Below are positions 17,880 to 25,300 of a stretch of 64,000 nt of DNA, in pieces (the first letter of the stretch is position 1; the number at the start of each line of letters is the position of its first letter). This stretch comes from Oceanobacillus salinisoli. Its GTDB lineage: Bacteria; Bacillota; Bacilli; Bacillales; Amphibacillaceae. Location: NCBI RefSeq assembly GCF_009733865.1, contig NZ_WOFB01000015.1, forward strand, positions 62,001-126,000, in the 5' to 3' direction. A program made the position numbers and the translations under genes. The notes beneath the pieces were generated by a model. That model searched no databases, was not told the DNA's origin, and was given only the letters and a program-made list of their open reading frames with translations.

Positions 17880-18156
17880 CTTACTACTCCCTGCTATATG
17901 TATTCCCAAAATAGTAGATGAATAGAAATATTTCTAATAGTTTACCATATTATCGTTAAAAATGTAAAATCTATTAAAAAATTTACTTTTCCACCTACTT
18001 AAATCGTTCAAATTTATATGGACTGGCCATAAGAAAAGCTAGGCTTAAACCTTACCTTCTTATCGAATCGAAAACAGTGAAAGATTTCTATACCTGGACT
18101 CTTCTAATCTCAATTTCGATTCCATATCCACATTTTACAGTTTCCTGCGTTAAAAC
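17880..18156. other. Intergenic stretch without a recognised gene
   Basis: About 280 AT-rich bases upstream of ftsW. No open frame with a ribosome binding site, repeat copy or structured element was recognised; it presumably holds the ftsW promoter. Confidence 0.4.
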
Positions 18157-18197
18157 AAAAAAACCTTGCCATTACATGTTAGAAAGGCAAAGTTTTT
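18157..18197 (-). terminator. Terminator of ylaN
   Basis: AAAACCTTGCC pairs with GGCAAAGTTTT (one mismatch) across a 15-base loop, with an A-run that reads as a T-run on the minus strand. Confidence 0.75.
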
Positions 18198-18230
18198 GCA
18201 AAAATCTTACATAACATTTGAACATAATAA

Positions 18231-18512
18231 CTACAAAGAATTTTGCGATGCTTCGTGAAGTATGTTAAGCTTTTTTTCCAAATTTTCAAGAAGTGCTTTA
18301 CCTTCATTCTCACTTATTAAGTCCAAACGTACCGCAAAATCAATTTCCCTAGAGAGGCCAAACATTTGTGTATCCAGTACATCCTCATATACAGGACATT
18401 GTGGCATCGTTAAATTTTCTATTTGAACTTCTATAAGTCTAAGGATTTTATCAGCATCAGCCTTAAGAAGAGCGTGGGCTTTATCACGATGATTCACAGT
18501 AACCTCAGGCAT
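18231..18512 (-). CDS. ylaN: YlaN, iron-responsive Fur-interacting protein
   Basis: A 93-residue helical protein of the YlaN/UPF0358 family. Recent work in Staphylococcus and Bacillus indicates that YlaN binds Fe(II) and contacts Fur, relieving Fur repression. The family stretches [34 protein letters not shown] are all present. ATG at 18512 lies 9 bases after GGAGGGG, and the TTG one codon earlier is less likely. It is monocistronic, with its own terminator, in the conserved ylaN-ftsW-pycA order. Confidence 0.92.
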   Translation of the reverse strand: MPEVTVNHRDKAHALLKADADKILRLIEVQIENLTMPQCPVYEDVLDTQMFGLSREIDFAVRLDLISENEGKALLENLEKKLNILHEASQNSL

Positions 18513-18669
18513 CAAATTTATCCCCTCCGCTAAAAGACTTCCGTATAATATATTATATTATCGTTAGCACTAAAAAAATGCAAATAAAATTAAATCATTC
18601 TTATCGAGTGAAATATTTTATTATCTCTGCTATCCTTGATAGAGATACATACATGAGGGAGAGAATAAA

Positions 18670-19161
18670 ATGATTGTACCAATTGTTGGAAACGTTTCCT
18701 ACTCCATCACTTTAGATCCAACTGTCTGGATATTTGATGAACGAAAAATATTATTGGAAGACGCATTTACAGAAAAGAAGGAGACAGGAGTTAAAGAAGA
18801 TCATCTGAAACAAGTAGCACAAAGATTCAACAGAGACGTAGTTCAGCAGGATAAACCTAAAACTAATAAAGGAATAACAAAAAAAGAAGGAGAAGAAATA
18901 TTAAAAAATTCTTACGTCATTCCGATACATGATTTCATTAAAAATGCTGAAATCAAAGATTCAGCTAAAAATGCTACATTCGTAACAGATGATGAAAAAG
19001 AGGGTTATACCTTACCATTAAAGGATTTAGAAACTGGATATTTATTGTTTGCAAAGAATGGTAAACCATTAAAAGAAGACGGACCTGTTCATTTTTTATA
19101 CAAAGACGGTTCCAATAAAGATAATCCAATTAAAAATATTAAAAAAATCGTCATTAACTAA
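18670..19161 (+). CDS. Uncharacterised protein in the ylaL position
   Basis: A 163-residue soluble protein, divergent from ylaN, with no signal peptide or membrane span. The N-terminal portion VSYSITLDPTVWIFDERKI and the central Lys/Glu-rich region (about 37-75) resemble a Bacillaceae family occupying the ylaL position, but I cannot assign a function. The C-terminal part has alternating hydrophobic strands, suggesting a beta-rich domain. ATG at 18670 follows GAGGGAGA. It is followed by a strong terminator, so it is probably monocistronic. Confidence 0.75.
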   Translation: MIVPIVGNVSYSITLDPTVWIFDERKILLEDAFTEKKETGVKEDHLKQVAQRFNRDVVQQDKPKTNKGITKKEGEEILKNSYVIPIHDFIKNAEIKDSAKNATFVTDDEKEGYTLPLKDLETGYLLFAKNGKPLKEDGPVHFLYKDGSNKDNPIKNIKKIVIN

Positions 19162-19200
19162 TGAAAAGGCTGCTGTAAAATATATACAGCAGCCTTTTCA
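19162..19200 (+). terminator. Terminator of the ylaL-position gene
   Basis: A perfect 16-bp stem TGAAAAGGCTGCTGTA/TACAGCAGCCTTTTCA with a 7-base loop directly after the stop, followed by TTTTCTTTTTT. Confidence 0.9.
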
Positions 19201-19272
19201 TTTTCTTTTTTGTATATTTTATCTCATTCTACCTAAAATAAAAGTACTAGCAGCATTTAGGAGGAATGATAA

Positions 19273-19875
19273 ATGAGATTACGTATCGGTGTCCTTTTTA
19301 TTGTTACATTATTGATAATCACTGGTTGTGCACAGCAAGAGGAAAATAACTCCCTAGAGTCAGAACAGACAAATGATCAAATGATACAAGTAAAAAATTC
19401 AGACCCAAAAAATTTACCGGAACTAACCAATAGTGAAATTGCTTCACACTTATCTAATCTCGCAAGTGAAGTTCCCGAAGTAAACGATGCGGCTTCTGTT
19501 GTGGCTGGCCCTTATACGGTTGTTGGCATAGACGTGGACAAAGATTTAGACAGATCACGTGTTGGTACGATTAAATATACTGTACTAGAAGCATTATACC
19601 ATGATCCTTATGGAAAAACGGCTGTGGTTGTAGCTGATGCTGATGTAACGGAAAGACTAAGGGGAATGGCAGAAAAAATAAGACAAGGCCATCCTGTACA
19701 AGGATTTGTCGATGAATTATCAGCAATTGTCGGCAGATATATGCCTGATTTTCCAATAGAAAACAATCAGCCAGAACAACCAGACCAAAATAAGCAAATG
19801 CTTCCTGAAGACGAAGAAAATCAACTGGAAGAAATTGAGGAAGAACAATCCAATGAGAACTTAAATCAGAACTAA
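19273..19875 (+). CDS. ylaJ: YlaJ, YhcN/YlaJ family sporulation lipoprotein
   Basis: A 200-residue lipoprotein: signal peptide with lipobox ITGC (Cys19), then a YhcN/YlaJ domain (about 55-160) with the typical DVDKDLDRSRVGTIKYTVLEALYHDPYGKTAVVVADAD region interrupted here for length, and an acidic Gln/Glu-rich tail. Family members sit in the spore inner membrane and influence germination. A GTATA at 19212-19216, about 60 bases upstream, hints at forespore control, but the -10 match is poor. ATG at 19273 follows AGGAGG. Confidence 0.9.
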   Translation: MRLRIGVLFIVTLLIITGCAQQEENNSLESEQTNDQMIQVKNSDPKNLPELTNSEIASHLSNLASEVPEVNDAASVVAGPYTVVGIDVDKDLDRSRVGTIKYTVLEALYHDPYGKTAVVVADADVTERLRGMAEKIRQGHPVQGFVDELSAIVGRYMPDFPIENNQPEQPDQNKQMLPEDEENQLEEIEEEQSNENLNQN

Positions 19876-19878
19876 AAA

Positions 19879-19910
19879 GAAAGGGGCTTGTAGTTGCCCC
19901 TTTCTTTTTT
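19879..19910. terminator. Bidirectional terminator between ylaJ and the convergent small gene
   Basis: A 9-bp stem GAAAGGGGC/GCCCCTTTC with an 8-base loop, followed by TTTTTT on the plus strand and preceded by an A-run for the opposite direction. Confidence 0.88.
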
Positions 19911-20151
19911 AGCTTTCATTCCATTCATTATAGTAATGGACCCCGAATTGCGACCCTTCAGATACCATCTTTGCATTTTCCATTTGTACCTCGTCAACTT
20001 CCGAAGATTGATCTGGTATACCAGCATTTACAAGGCTGGAATGTTTCTGTTCAACCGTTTGTCCCCTATCTTTAAAAATAGATTGAACTGCAACCGTTCC
20101 AATTGCTGCTCCTATTACACCCATTGCTGTATACATAGTACTTTTTTTCAT
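19909..20151 (-). CDS. Small membrane-anchored protein, unknown function
   Basis: An 80-residue protein with one N-terminal hydrophobic segment rich in glycine and alanine (about 6-24, MGVIGAAIGTVAV) and a hydrophilic, acidic C-terminal part ending YYNEWNES. I do not recognise the family with confidence. It is probably real: ATG at 20151 is preceded by AGAGGTGA, and its end shares a convergent terminator with ylaJ. Localisation with the tail outside or inside cannot be decided from sequence. Confidence 0.68.
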   Translation of the reverse strand: MKKSTMYTAMGVIGAAIGTVAVQSIFKDRGQTVEQKHSSLVNAGIPDQSSEVDEVQMENAKMVSEGSQFGVHYYNEWNES

Positions 20152-20263
20152 AATATATCACCTCTACTTCATCTTTTACTATTATATTTCCCCCACTTCC
20201 ATAGCTAAAACATGACAATTTTGTGTTATAATTATTAAACACGTTCAAATTTGAGGTGATAAT

Positions 20264-20467
20264 ATGCAGGTTAAATGTACATTATGTGACCGAATAGATA
20301 CATTAATGGATAGCACACTACAAGCAAAGCGATTAAGAAACAGAAGAATTAATATGTATTTATGCAAAACCTGTTATGATCGAATTGATGCAAAAACAAA
20401 GGAACGTCATGCGACAGGAAAATTCCGTTTATATGAAGAAAAAAGGCAGGATGATCAATTCATTTAG
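20264..20467 (+). CDS. ylaI: YlaI, small zinc-finger protein (DUF2197)
   Basis: A 67-residue protein with two CxxC pairs, CTLC (5-8) and CKTC (34-37), forming a probable zinc site, and a basic region between them (KRLRNRRIN). This is the DUF2197/YlaI family of Bacillaceae; function unknown, possibly nucleic-acid binding by charge. ATG at 20264 follows GAGGTGATA. The stop is only 16 bases from a family F repeat, so no native terminator is seen. Confidence 0.88.
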   Translation: MQVKCTLCDRIDTLMDSTLQAKRLRNRRINMYLCKTCYDRIDAKTKERHATGKFRLYEEKRQDDQFI

Positions 20468-20482
20468 TTCCTACTATAAGTG

Positions 20483-20711
20483 TTTGTTCAAAAAGGAGGA
20501 TGAAAAAGACCGGTCGGCTAAGATCGTAACGTCCTGTGCGTCGAAAGTTCGAGGCGGCGAAGATTTGAGTAGCAGGCCCCTAGCGTGTTGTGGTGACTTC
20601 TACGGTGCCCACAGGATGTGATGACTTCGACGTTTGACACAGGACGTGTCGGTACTTAGTCGAAGTTCCCCTAACGATGTGTCATTTTCACCGGACTTTT
20701 TGAACATCCTC
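20483..20711 (+). repeat. Repeat family F, copy 1 (MITE-like)
   Basis: The element is bounded by imperfect inverted ends, TGTTCAAAAAGGAGGATGAAAA at the left and the complement of TGTTCAAAAAGTCCGGTGAAAA at the right. Inside, ACGTCCTGTG (20529-20538) pairs with CACAGGACGT near 20638, giving a large imperfect hairpin. It aligns with 54497-54668 but has about 33 and 28 extra internal bases; one extra block duplicates GTGACTTC(T/G)ACG. It has no coding capacity. Confidence 0.78.
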
Positions 20712-20761
20712 TATAAGAAAGATTCATTATTTTTCACTAAATCGATAAACTCTGACACAGT

Positions 20762-20815
20762 ATATGTGCAACATTGATTTCCGCTACGGGTAGTCAATTT
20801 CCGTAGCAGATAGAT
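20762..20815 (+). repeat. Repeat family A, partial copy
   Basis: GTGCAACATTGATTTCCGCT matches GTGCAACGTTGATTTCCGCT at the left of copy 1 (4046-4065), and TTTCCGTAGC matches the right core end. The central GC-rich core is missing, as after an internal deletion. Confidence 0.55.
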
Positions 20816-20892
20816 AAAGCTCCAACATCACGAATTTCAGATTAACCGCGTGACGTGGATTTTAAAAACCAAAAGGACTTATAAAATAGCCA

Positions 20893-20919
20893 AAAAAACG
20901 CCGTTATATGGCGTTTTTT
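20893..20919 (-). terminator. Terminator overlapping the ylaH stop
   Basis: AAAAAACGCC/GGCGTTTTTT with a 7-base loop. The plus-strand A-run gives the T-run on the minus strand, and the stem overlaps the ylaH stop codon at 20918-20920. Confidence 0.82.
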
Positions 20920-21238
20920 AGGCGTTTGGCATATTCTCCTTATTAGACTTACGCTGAAAGTGAAGTCTTGTACGATAAATAGCTAAAACCAAATTAATAA
21001 CAATTAAGCTTTCTACACTGGGCATCCTCATAACTGTACTGAATATAGTTAGAATATATACACCAATTAACAGGAGTATGTAAACAATTACTGTCTTTAA
21101 TACAGGTAATTTTTTAGCAAAACCTAATTCATATGCAATAATTGATAAAATTAAGTTTAATACATAAAATATCCAAAAAATATTATCAGTCCCATTCCAT
21201 TCGAGAACAAAATCAAATACAAGTCTAAAATTTTCCAT
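20918..21238 (-). CDS. ylaH: YlaH-like membrane protein
   Basis: A 106-residue protein with three predicted spans (about 19-38, 46-68 and 75-92) and a conserved short cytoplasmic tail, matching the YlaH family of Bacillaceae. Function unknown. ATG at 21238 has the moderate site GGGGGAGAC. In B. subtilis ylaH follows typA and lies next to ylaI in the same direction; here it points the opposite way from ylaI and ylaF, so this small block has been rearranged. Confidence 0.85.
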   Translation of the reverse strand: MENFRLVFDFVLEWNGTDNIFWIFYVLNLILSIIAYELGFAKKLPVLKTVIVYILLLIGVYILTIFSTVMRMPSVESLIVINLVLAIYRTRLHFQRKSNKENMPNA

Positions 21239-21387
21239 ATGTCTCCCCCATTAGTAAGATAAACTCTTATTTTATCTTACTAAATCTTCGGCATTCTAGC
21301 TAGACAAAAGCGAAGGAAATACACGAACTATTTTTGATAAAATGAACAGTTTGTTTTATAATCATTATAAGAAATAGGGGTGTTTAC

Positions 21388-21567
21388 ATGCAAAAGATCA
21401 ATGTTCCCATGCTATTATTAGCTATTTTGGTTATCGCAATGTTTTCAGGTGCAGCCGTTTCCATTGCCTATCGAAATATTTGGCTTATTTTATTGTTTAT
21501 CGTGATGGGATTTGCTGTAATGGGATTTGGCTTATCATTAAAAAAAAAGGAAAGAAGTGACTCATAA
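21388..21567 (+). CDS. ylaF: YlaF-like small membrane protein (DUF5325)
   Basis: A 59-residue protein with two hydrophobic spans (about 6-27 and 31-51) separated by AYRN and ending in the basic tail KKKERSDS. Position, size and topology fit the YlaF/DUF5325 family, found beside typA in B. subtilis; no function is known. ATG at 21388 is about 6 bases after AGGGGTG. It is convergent with suhB and the two share a hairpin over their stops. Confidence 0.75.
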   Translation: MQKINVPMLLLAILVIAMFSGAAVSIAYRNIWLILLFIVMGFAVMGFGLSLKKKERSDS

Positions 21568-21587
21568 CTGTCACTTCCTTCCTTTTT
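21554..21587. terminator. Shared terminator of ylaF and suhB
   Basis: GAAGTGAC/GTCACTTC with an 8-base loop containing the ylaF stop; the TCCTTTTTTT tract follows on the plus strand. The suhB stop (21571-21573) lies inside the stem. Confidence 0.78.
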
Positions 21588-22377
21588 TTATAAATTTAAT
21601 GATATCTTTTTGCAAATTGGAATTACATACTAAAACTGAATTTTTTTCAAGCATATTTAATGGTTGCCCATCAATATTTGTAGCAGTTCCACCTACTTCA
21701 CCAGCTATAACAACTCCCGCAGCAATATCCCATGGAGACAGACTCATCGTAAGATAACCGTCAATTATACCTTCTGAAAGAAAGGCAAATTCAAGAGCAG
21801 CAGACCCGTATGTTCTTGTACCACGCACTTTTCGAACAAATTGCTGCATAGTCTCTTCTTCTACTAAGCGGTTGGGACAAAGCCAAAAATGATTCATTCC
21901 AACGATGGCTTCTTCAAGAACCACTTCCTTATTGAGTGGATTCAGTTTTTTATCATTCTTATATGCTCCCTCATTCCGTTTTGCATGGTATAAAACATCT
22001 GCCATGACATCATATATCAATCCGATTACACCGATTCCATTATGATAAACTCCAACAGAAATCGCAAAGTTTCTCTTTTGATGCACAAAATTCATCGTAC
22101 CATCAATGGGATCAATAATCCATACCGTTCCTTCCAAGGTTGTTAGCTTATCTCCATACCCCTCTTCACCAATAATGGAATGATCGGGATATGTTTCTTT
22201 TATCTTAGATACAAAAAAGGATTCCGTATCCTGATCCATTGTTGTAACAAGATCATTAGGATTCGATTTTGTATCTACTGTCAAAGGATTATCGATATTA
22301 GTTCTAATATAATGTCCCGCTTCTTCTACCCATTGCCTTGCCTTCGTATAAATTTCTTTCAGCATCTCAGCGTTCAT
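21571..22377 (-). CDS. suhB: Inositol monophosphatase family protein
   Basis: A 268-residue cytosolic phosphatase of the inositol monophosphatase superfamily that hydrolyses inositol-1-phosphate or related sugar phosphates. The magnesium-binding motifs are present: GEEGYG (about 67-72), DPIDGTMNF (about 90-98) and WDIAAG (about 216-221). In B. subtilis the same position holds yktC/suhB. ATG at 22377 follows GGAGGAATT. Physiological substrate is uncertain; NADP phosphatase activity is also known in this superfamily. Confidence 0.92.
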   Translation of the reverse strand: MNAEMLKEIYTKARQWVEEAGHYIRTNIDNPLTVDTKSNPNDLVTTMDQDTESFFVSKIKETYPDHSIIGEEGYGDKLTTLEGTVWIIDPIDGTMNFVHQKRNFAISVGVYHNGIGVIGLIYDVMADVLYHAKRNEGAYKNDKKLNPLNKEVVLEEAIVGMNHFWLCPNRLVEEETMQQFVRKVRGTRTYGSAALEFAFLSEGIIDGYLTMSLSPWDIAAGVVIAGEVGGTATNIDGQPLNMLEKNSVLVCNSNLQKDIIKFIKKGRK

Positions 22378-22528
22378 ACCAATTCCTCCATTACTACAAT
22401 ATACGCTCTATTGTATCAAAATGGAAGAATCAAGTCATTTCGGAACGGACGGATATATAGAATACCTTGAATTTTTAATCAGTCATATGACAGCCGGAAA
22501 TTTTATATTTTCCTGGTGTAAGAGAAGA

Positions 22529-22592
22529 GACCCCAATAAGTATTCGAACGTTAAACATTTAATGCGCATATACTTATTGGGGTCGGGTTTTT
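22529..22592. terminator. Perfect long-stem hairpin between suhB and the ykzI-like gene
   Basis: The 15-base arm GACCCCAATAAGTAT (22529-22543) pairs exactly with ATACTTATTGGGGTC (22570-22584) around a 26-base loop. A GGGTTTTTATT tract follows on the plus strand. It lies at the end of the minus-strand ykzI-like gene, where the T-run is weak. Confidence 0.6.
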
Positions 22593-22596
22593 ATTA

Positions 22597-22791
22597 TTAC
22601 TCCGTTTTTTCAATTTCCATTAATTGTTTTGTCAAAAATTTCAAACGTTCCTTTGATTTTATAACTTGAACCTGATCATCATCCTGCATTGCATCATGAA
22701 GTGTCATCAGTTCATAATCAATCTCCATTTTAATAATTGGTAATCTCTGTTTCGCTTCTTCGCGTTTAATAATTTCCATCACAAATTTCAA
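22597..22791 (-). CDS. YkzI-like small protein
   Basis: This short, highly charged helical protein (64 residues) sits between suhB and yktB, the position of ykzI in B. subtilis; I identify it by position and size rather than sequence. It has heptad-like hydrophobic spacing from about residue 20 on, suggesting a coiled coil. The best start is TTG at 22791, 5 bases after AAGGAGAGG; an ATG at 22779 is the alternative. Function unknown. Confidence 0.65.
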   Translation of the reverse strand: MKFVMEIIKREEAKQRLPIIKMEIDYELMTLHDAMQDDDQVQVIKSKERLKFLTKQLMEIEKTE

Positions 22792-22970
22792 AAGAGCCTC
22801 TCCTTTCGGGTAAATTTGCAAGCTCCAAATCCATTTCGTCCTTTCTATATTTTATGATTTAGTTTATATTTGGTTCATTTAATTTATGGAATTTACGGTT
22901 ATCTAGTTCTTACCCCTTTTCTGCTTCCTTAAAACATTTTTACGAACCTTAGTTCTTGAAGATATAATGC

Positions 22971-22998
22971 TTGACTTCATTATATGAATACTTAATAA
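22971..22998 (+). promoter_or_regulatory. Candidate sigma-A promoter of yktB
   Basis: TTGACT (22971-22976) and TAATAA (22993-22998), spacer 16 bases, about 30 bases upstream of the yktB start. Confidence 0.5.
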
Positions 22999-23027
22999 TA
23001 ATTATTATAATTTATAGGTTAGGAAGG

Positions 23028-23651
23028 ATGACAAATGTGAATTTGCAAGGTTTTGTAAAAGAAGATTTTGAGACTTTTTCCATCGATGGCTTAGATGAGA
23101 GAATGGAGGCTATCCAAACAAGAATCCAGCCAAAATTTCAAGTCATTGGCAGTGAACTCGCTGATTACCTCTCAACTAACTTGGGAAATGAAGTTTACTT
23201 ACATATTGCCAAACACGCAAGAAGGACGGTTAATCCTCCTAAAGACACTTGGCTGGCCATTGCCAACAATAAAAGAGGATATAAAAAACACCCTCATTTC
23301 CAATTAGGATTGTTTGATGATCATATATTTATCTGGCTTGCATTCATTTATGAATTGCCTAATAAAAAAGACATTGCCCAAACTCTATTGGATCATTATG
23401 AAGACATACATCGTCTTCCTGATGATTTTGTTATATCCCTTGATCATACAAAAAAAGAATCCTTCCCATTAGCAGAGCTAGATGTAAAACATCTTGAACG
23501 TTTTCGTGACGTGAAAAAGGCAGAATTCTTAATTGGAAGACATCTGCCTGCTATAGATGAACGTGTTAAAGACGGCACAAAATTAACAGAAACAGCTAAA
23601 AGCACCTATGAAACGTTAATCCCATTTTATCAACGCGCATTACAAGCATAA
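23028..23651 (+). CDS. yktB: YktB family protein (DUF1054/UPF0637)
   Basis: A 207-residue cytosolic protein of the DUF1054 family, recognised by GFVKEDFETF, HIAKHARRTVNPPKDTW and HFQLGLFDDHIFIW. Function unknown. The start is uncertain: ATG at 23028 directly abuts AGGAAGG, while GTG at 23037 has the same site at 9 bases. The ATG is kept because it gives a family-like N-terminus. It is convergent with the nitronate monooxygenase gene across a shared terminator. Confidence 0.88.
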   Translation: MTNVNLQGFVKEDFETFSIDGLDERMEAIQTRIQPKFQVIGSELADYLSTNLGNEVYLHIAKHARRTVNPPKDTWLAIANNKRGYKKHPHFQLGLFDDHIFIWLAFIYELPNKKDIAQTLLDHYEDIHRLPDDFVISLDHTKKESFPLAELDVKHLERFRDVKKAEFLIGRHLPAIDERVKDGTKLTETAKSTYETLIPFYQRALQA

Positions 23652-23664
23652 TCGTTAGGTAAAG

Positions 23665-23703
23665 AAAGACGAGGGCATTCACTATAAAATGCCTCGTCTT
23701 TTT
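23665..23703. terminator. Bidirectional terminator between yktB and the NMO gene
   Basis: AAAGACGAGGGCATT pairs with AATGCCTCGTCTTT (one bulged G) around a short loop, with A- and T-tracts on the two sides. Confidence 0.85.
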
Positions 23704-23705
23704 CC

Positions 23706-24662
23706 TTAGTTCCATCTGCTGGTTATTTCCTCTGTTTCACGAATAATTCTTTGGATTAATTCCTCAACAGTAGGTATATCTTTAATTCTTATTGAAGACT
23801 GACCTGCCCAACCAAATCCGTTTTCCATATCACCATCATAAATAAATCTTTTGTTTGCTGTTCCGCTTATGTAATCTTTAAGGGAATCATAGCCTTCATT
23901 TCGTTTTTCTATTTCTAAAATTTGATTTGTCCAACTATTGCTCAACGCTCTTGCTGGTGCACCGATTGATTGTTTAATCACAACGGTACTATCTTCCTCC
24001 GCGTTCAGAATTTCTTGTTTATATTGATCATGAGCGTCTACGCATTCTTTCGTTGCAATAAAGCGTGTTCCCATTTCAATTCCTTCAGCCCCGAGGCTTA
24101 AAGCAGCCATCAGACCGCGCCCATCCACAATACCACCTGACGCAATCACTGGTATTGAAACGCTGTCAACGACCTCAGGAGTTAGAACGAACGTTCCGGT
24201 ATCATTTCTGCCCAAATGTCCTCCGCCTTCTTGACCTACCACCATTACTGCATCTGCACCAAGTTCCTCTGCTTTTTGTGCTTGTCTTTTCGCTGCAACA
24301 AGAACGAGTGTTTTAATGTTATGTTCTTTAACCATATCCAGAACACCTTTTGGATTTCCGCCAGTTACTGAAATAACTGGTACTTGCTCCTCAGTAGCAA
24401 CTTCTACCATGTGCTCGAATTTTCTTCCATGCTGACCAATCGCATAATTCACACCAAAAGGTTTATTTGTAAGCTCTTTAACCCGCCGGATTTCTTTACG
24501 TAATTTTTCCGGATCAGCTAAGCTCATTGCAGTAACTTGACCCAATCCACCGGCATTGGATACGGCCGCAGCTAAATCCGAATACGCAAGGTAAGCGAGT
24601 CCCCCCTGAATAATCGGATAGTTTATATTAAATAGTTCTGTGACTCGTGTGTTAAGATTCAT
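23706..24662 (-). CDS. Nitronate monooxygenase family flavoprotein
   Basis: A 318-residue TIM-barrel flavoenzyme that binds FMN and probably oxidises nitronates such as propionate-3-nitronate. Visible family motifs are PIIQGGLAYLA near the N-terminus, the phosphate-binding GQEGGGHLG (about 143-151), and SIPVIASGGIVDGRG with the following GTRFIAT. The related FabK enoyl-ACP reductases share the fold, so that role cannot be fully excluded. ATG at 24662 follows a GGGGAGG-type site. Confidence 0.88.
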   Translation of the reverse strand: MNLNTRVTELFNINYPIIQGGLAYLAYSDLAAAVSNAGGLGQVTAMSLADPEKLRKEIRRVKELTNKPFGVNYAIGQHGRKFEHMVEVATEEQVPVISVTGGNPKGVLDMVKEHNIKTLVLVAAKRQAQKAEELGADAVMVVGQEGGGHLGRNDTGTFVLTPEVVDSVSIPVIASGGIVDGRGLMAALSLGAEGIEMGTRFIATKECVDAHDQYKQEILNAEEDSTVVIKQSIGAPARALSNSWTNQILEIEKRNEGYDSLKDYISGTANKRFIYDGDMENGFGWAGQSSIRIKDIPTVEELIQRIIRETEEITSRWN

Positions 24663-24851
24663 GATGCACTCCCCCCTCCCCTTATATTAATTAAATCTTA
24701 ACATTTTTATATGTATTCCTGCTAATACTATATCTTAAGTAGAATAAATAAACTTATTTTGCTATAATACTCTGGTTATTACACACAATTTTATATGGCT
24801 CTCTCTTCGAAAAGATTGTTGGTATTGAATATATATAGACTGCGAAGTAGT

Positions 24852-24998
24852 TTAATTTGAGATAATACTACCGCTACGGAAATACACTCCGCGTACCTTA
24901 GGGCGGCTGGTGAGCCTCCTCGTGTTGTCTCGTTTTTAGGGGTCTTACCGATGCCTTTCTTCCCGCAGGAGTCTCCGTGTATTTCCTTCGCTGGTATA
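24852..24998 (-). repeat. Repeat family A, copy 2 (inverted)
   Basis: The core 24878-24986 starts with GGAAATACAC and ends with GTGTATTTCC; its reverse complement aligns with copy 1 at 4042-4244 over about 130 bases at roughly 85% identity by eye, including the flanking TTAATTTGAGATAA. The stretch 24663-25300 otherwise contains this copy, a family E copy and the speA leader. Confidence 0.8.
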
Positions 24999-25097
24999 GT
25001 GCTATACAACTTCTTGTCGTGACGGTTGTTTAGAACACACCTATATATTAATTTTACGTACTTATGCTAATCAATTATTAGAAAATCCCAACCAGCG

Positions 25098-25229
25098 TAG
25101 TATTCTGCCGGAGCGATGAAGCCCACCATTATCATTAGAACAAGCAAGAGCATCACGATAGGAATTTTCATTAGTCAGGAGTTTCTATCAAATATGGAAC
25201 AACTTTTCCTGTAAAAGCAACAAATCTTT
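25098..25229 (+). repeat. Repeat family E, copy 2
   Basis: GTATTCTGCCGGAGCGA, ATTAGAACAAGC, CATCACGATAGGAATTTTC and ATTAGTCAGGAGTTT follow one another here and, with small changes, at 46490-46600. The right half, through CCTGTAAAAGCAA, recurs at 13054-13125. It lies just after a family A copy, as at 46.2 kb. Confidence 0.72.
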
Positions 25230-25300
25230 TCGGTGGGACGAGTAACCGCAGTCCCAGTCTTTTAGAAAACAGCCTAATTTATTAAGAAGAGGTGTCACTC

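Noticed and set aside
20376-20621. 81-codon frame overlapping ylaI
   Set aside because: It overlaps ylaI in another frame and runs into repeat F.
24791-25009. 72-codon minus-strand frame
   Set aside because: It is contained in repeat family A; the same codons are disrupted in the other copy.
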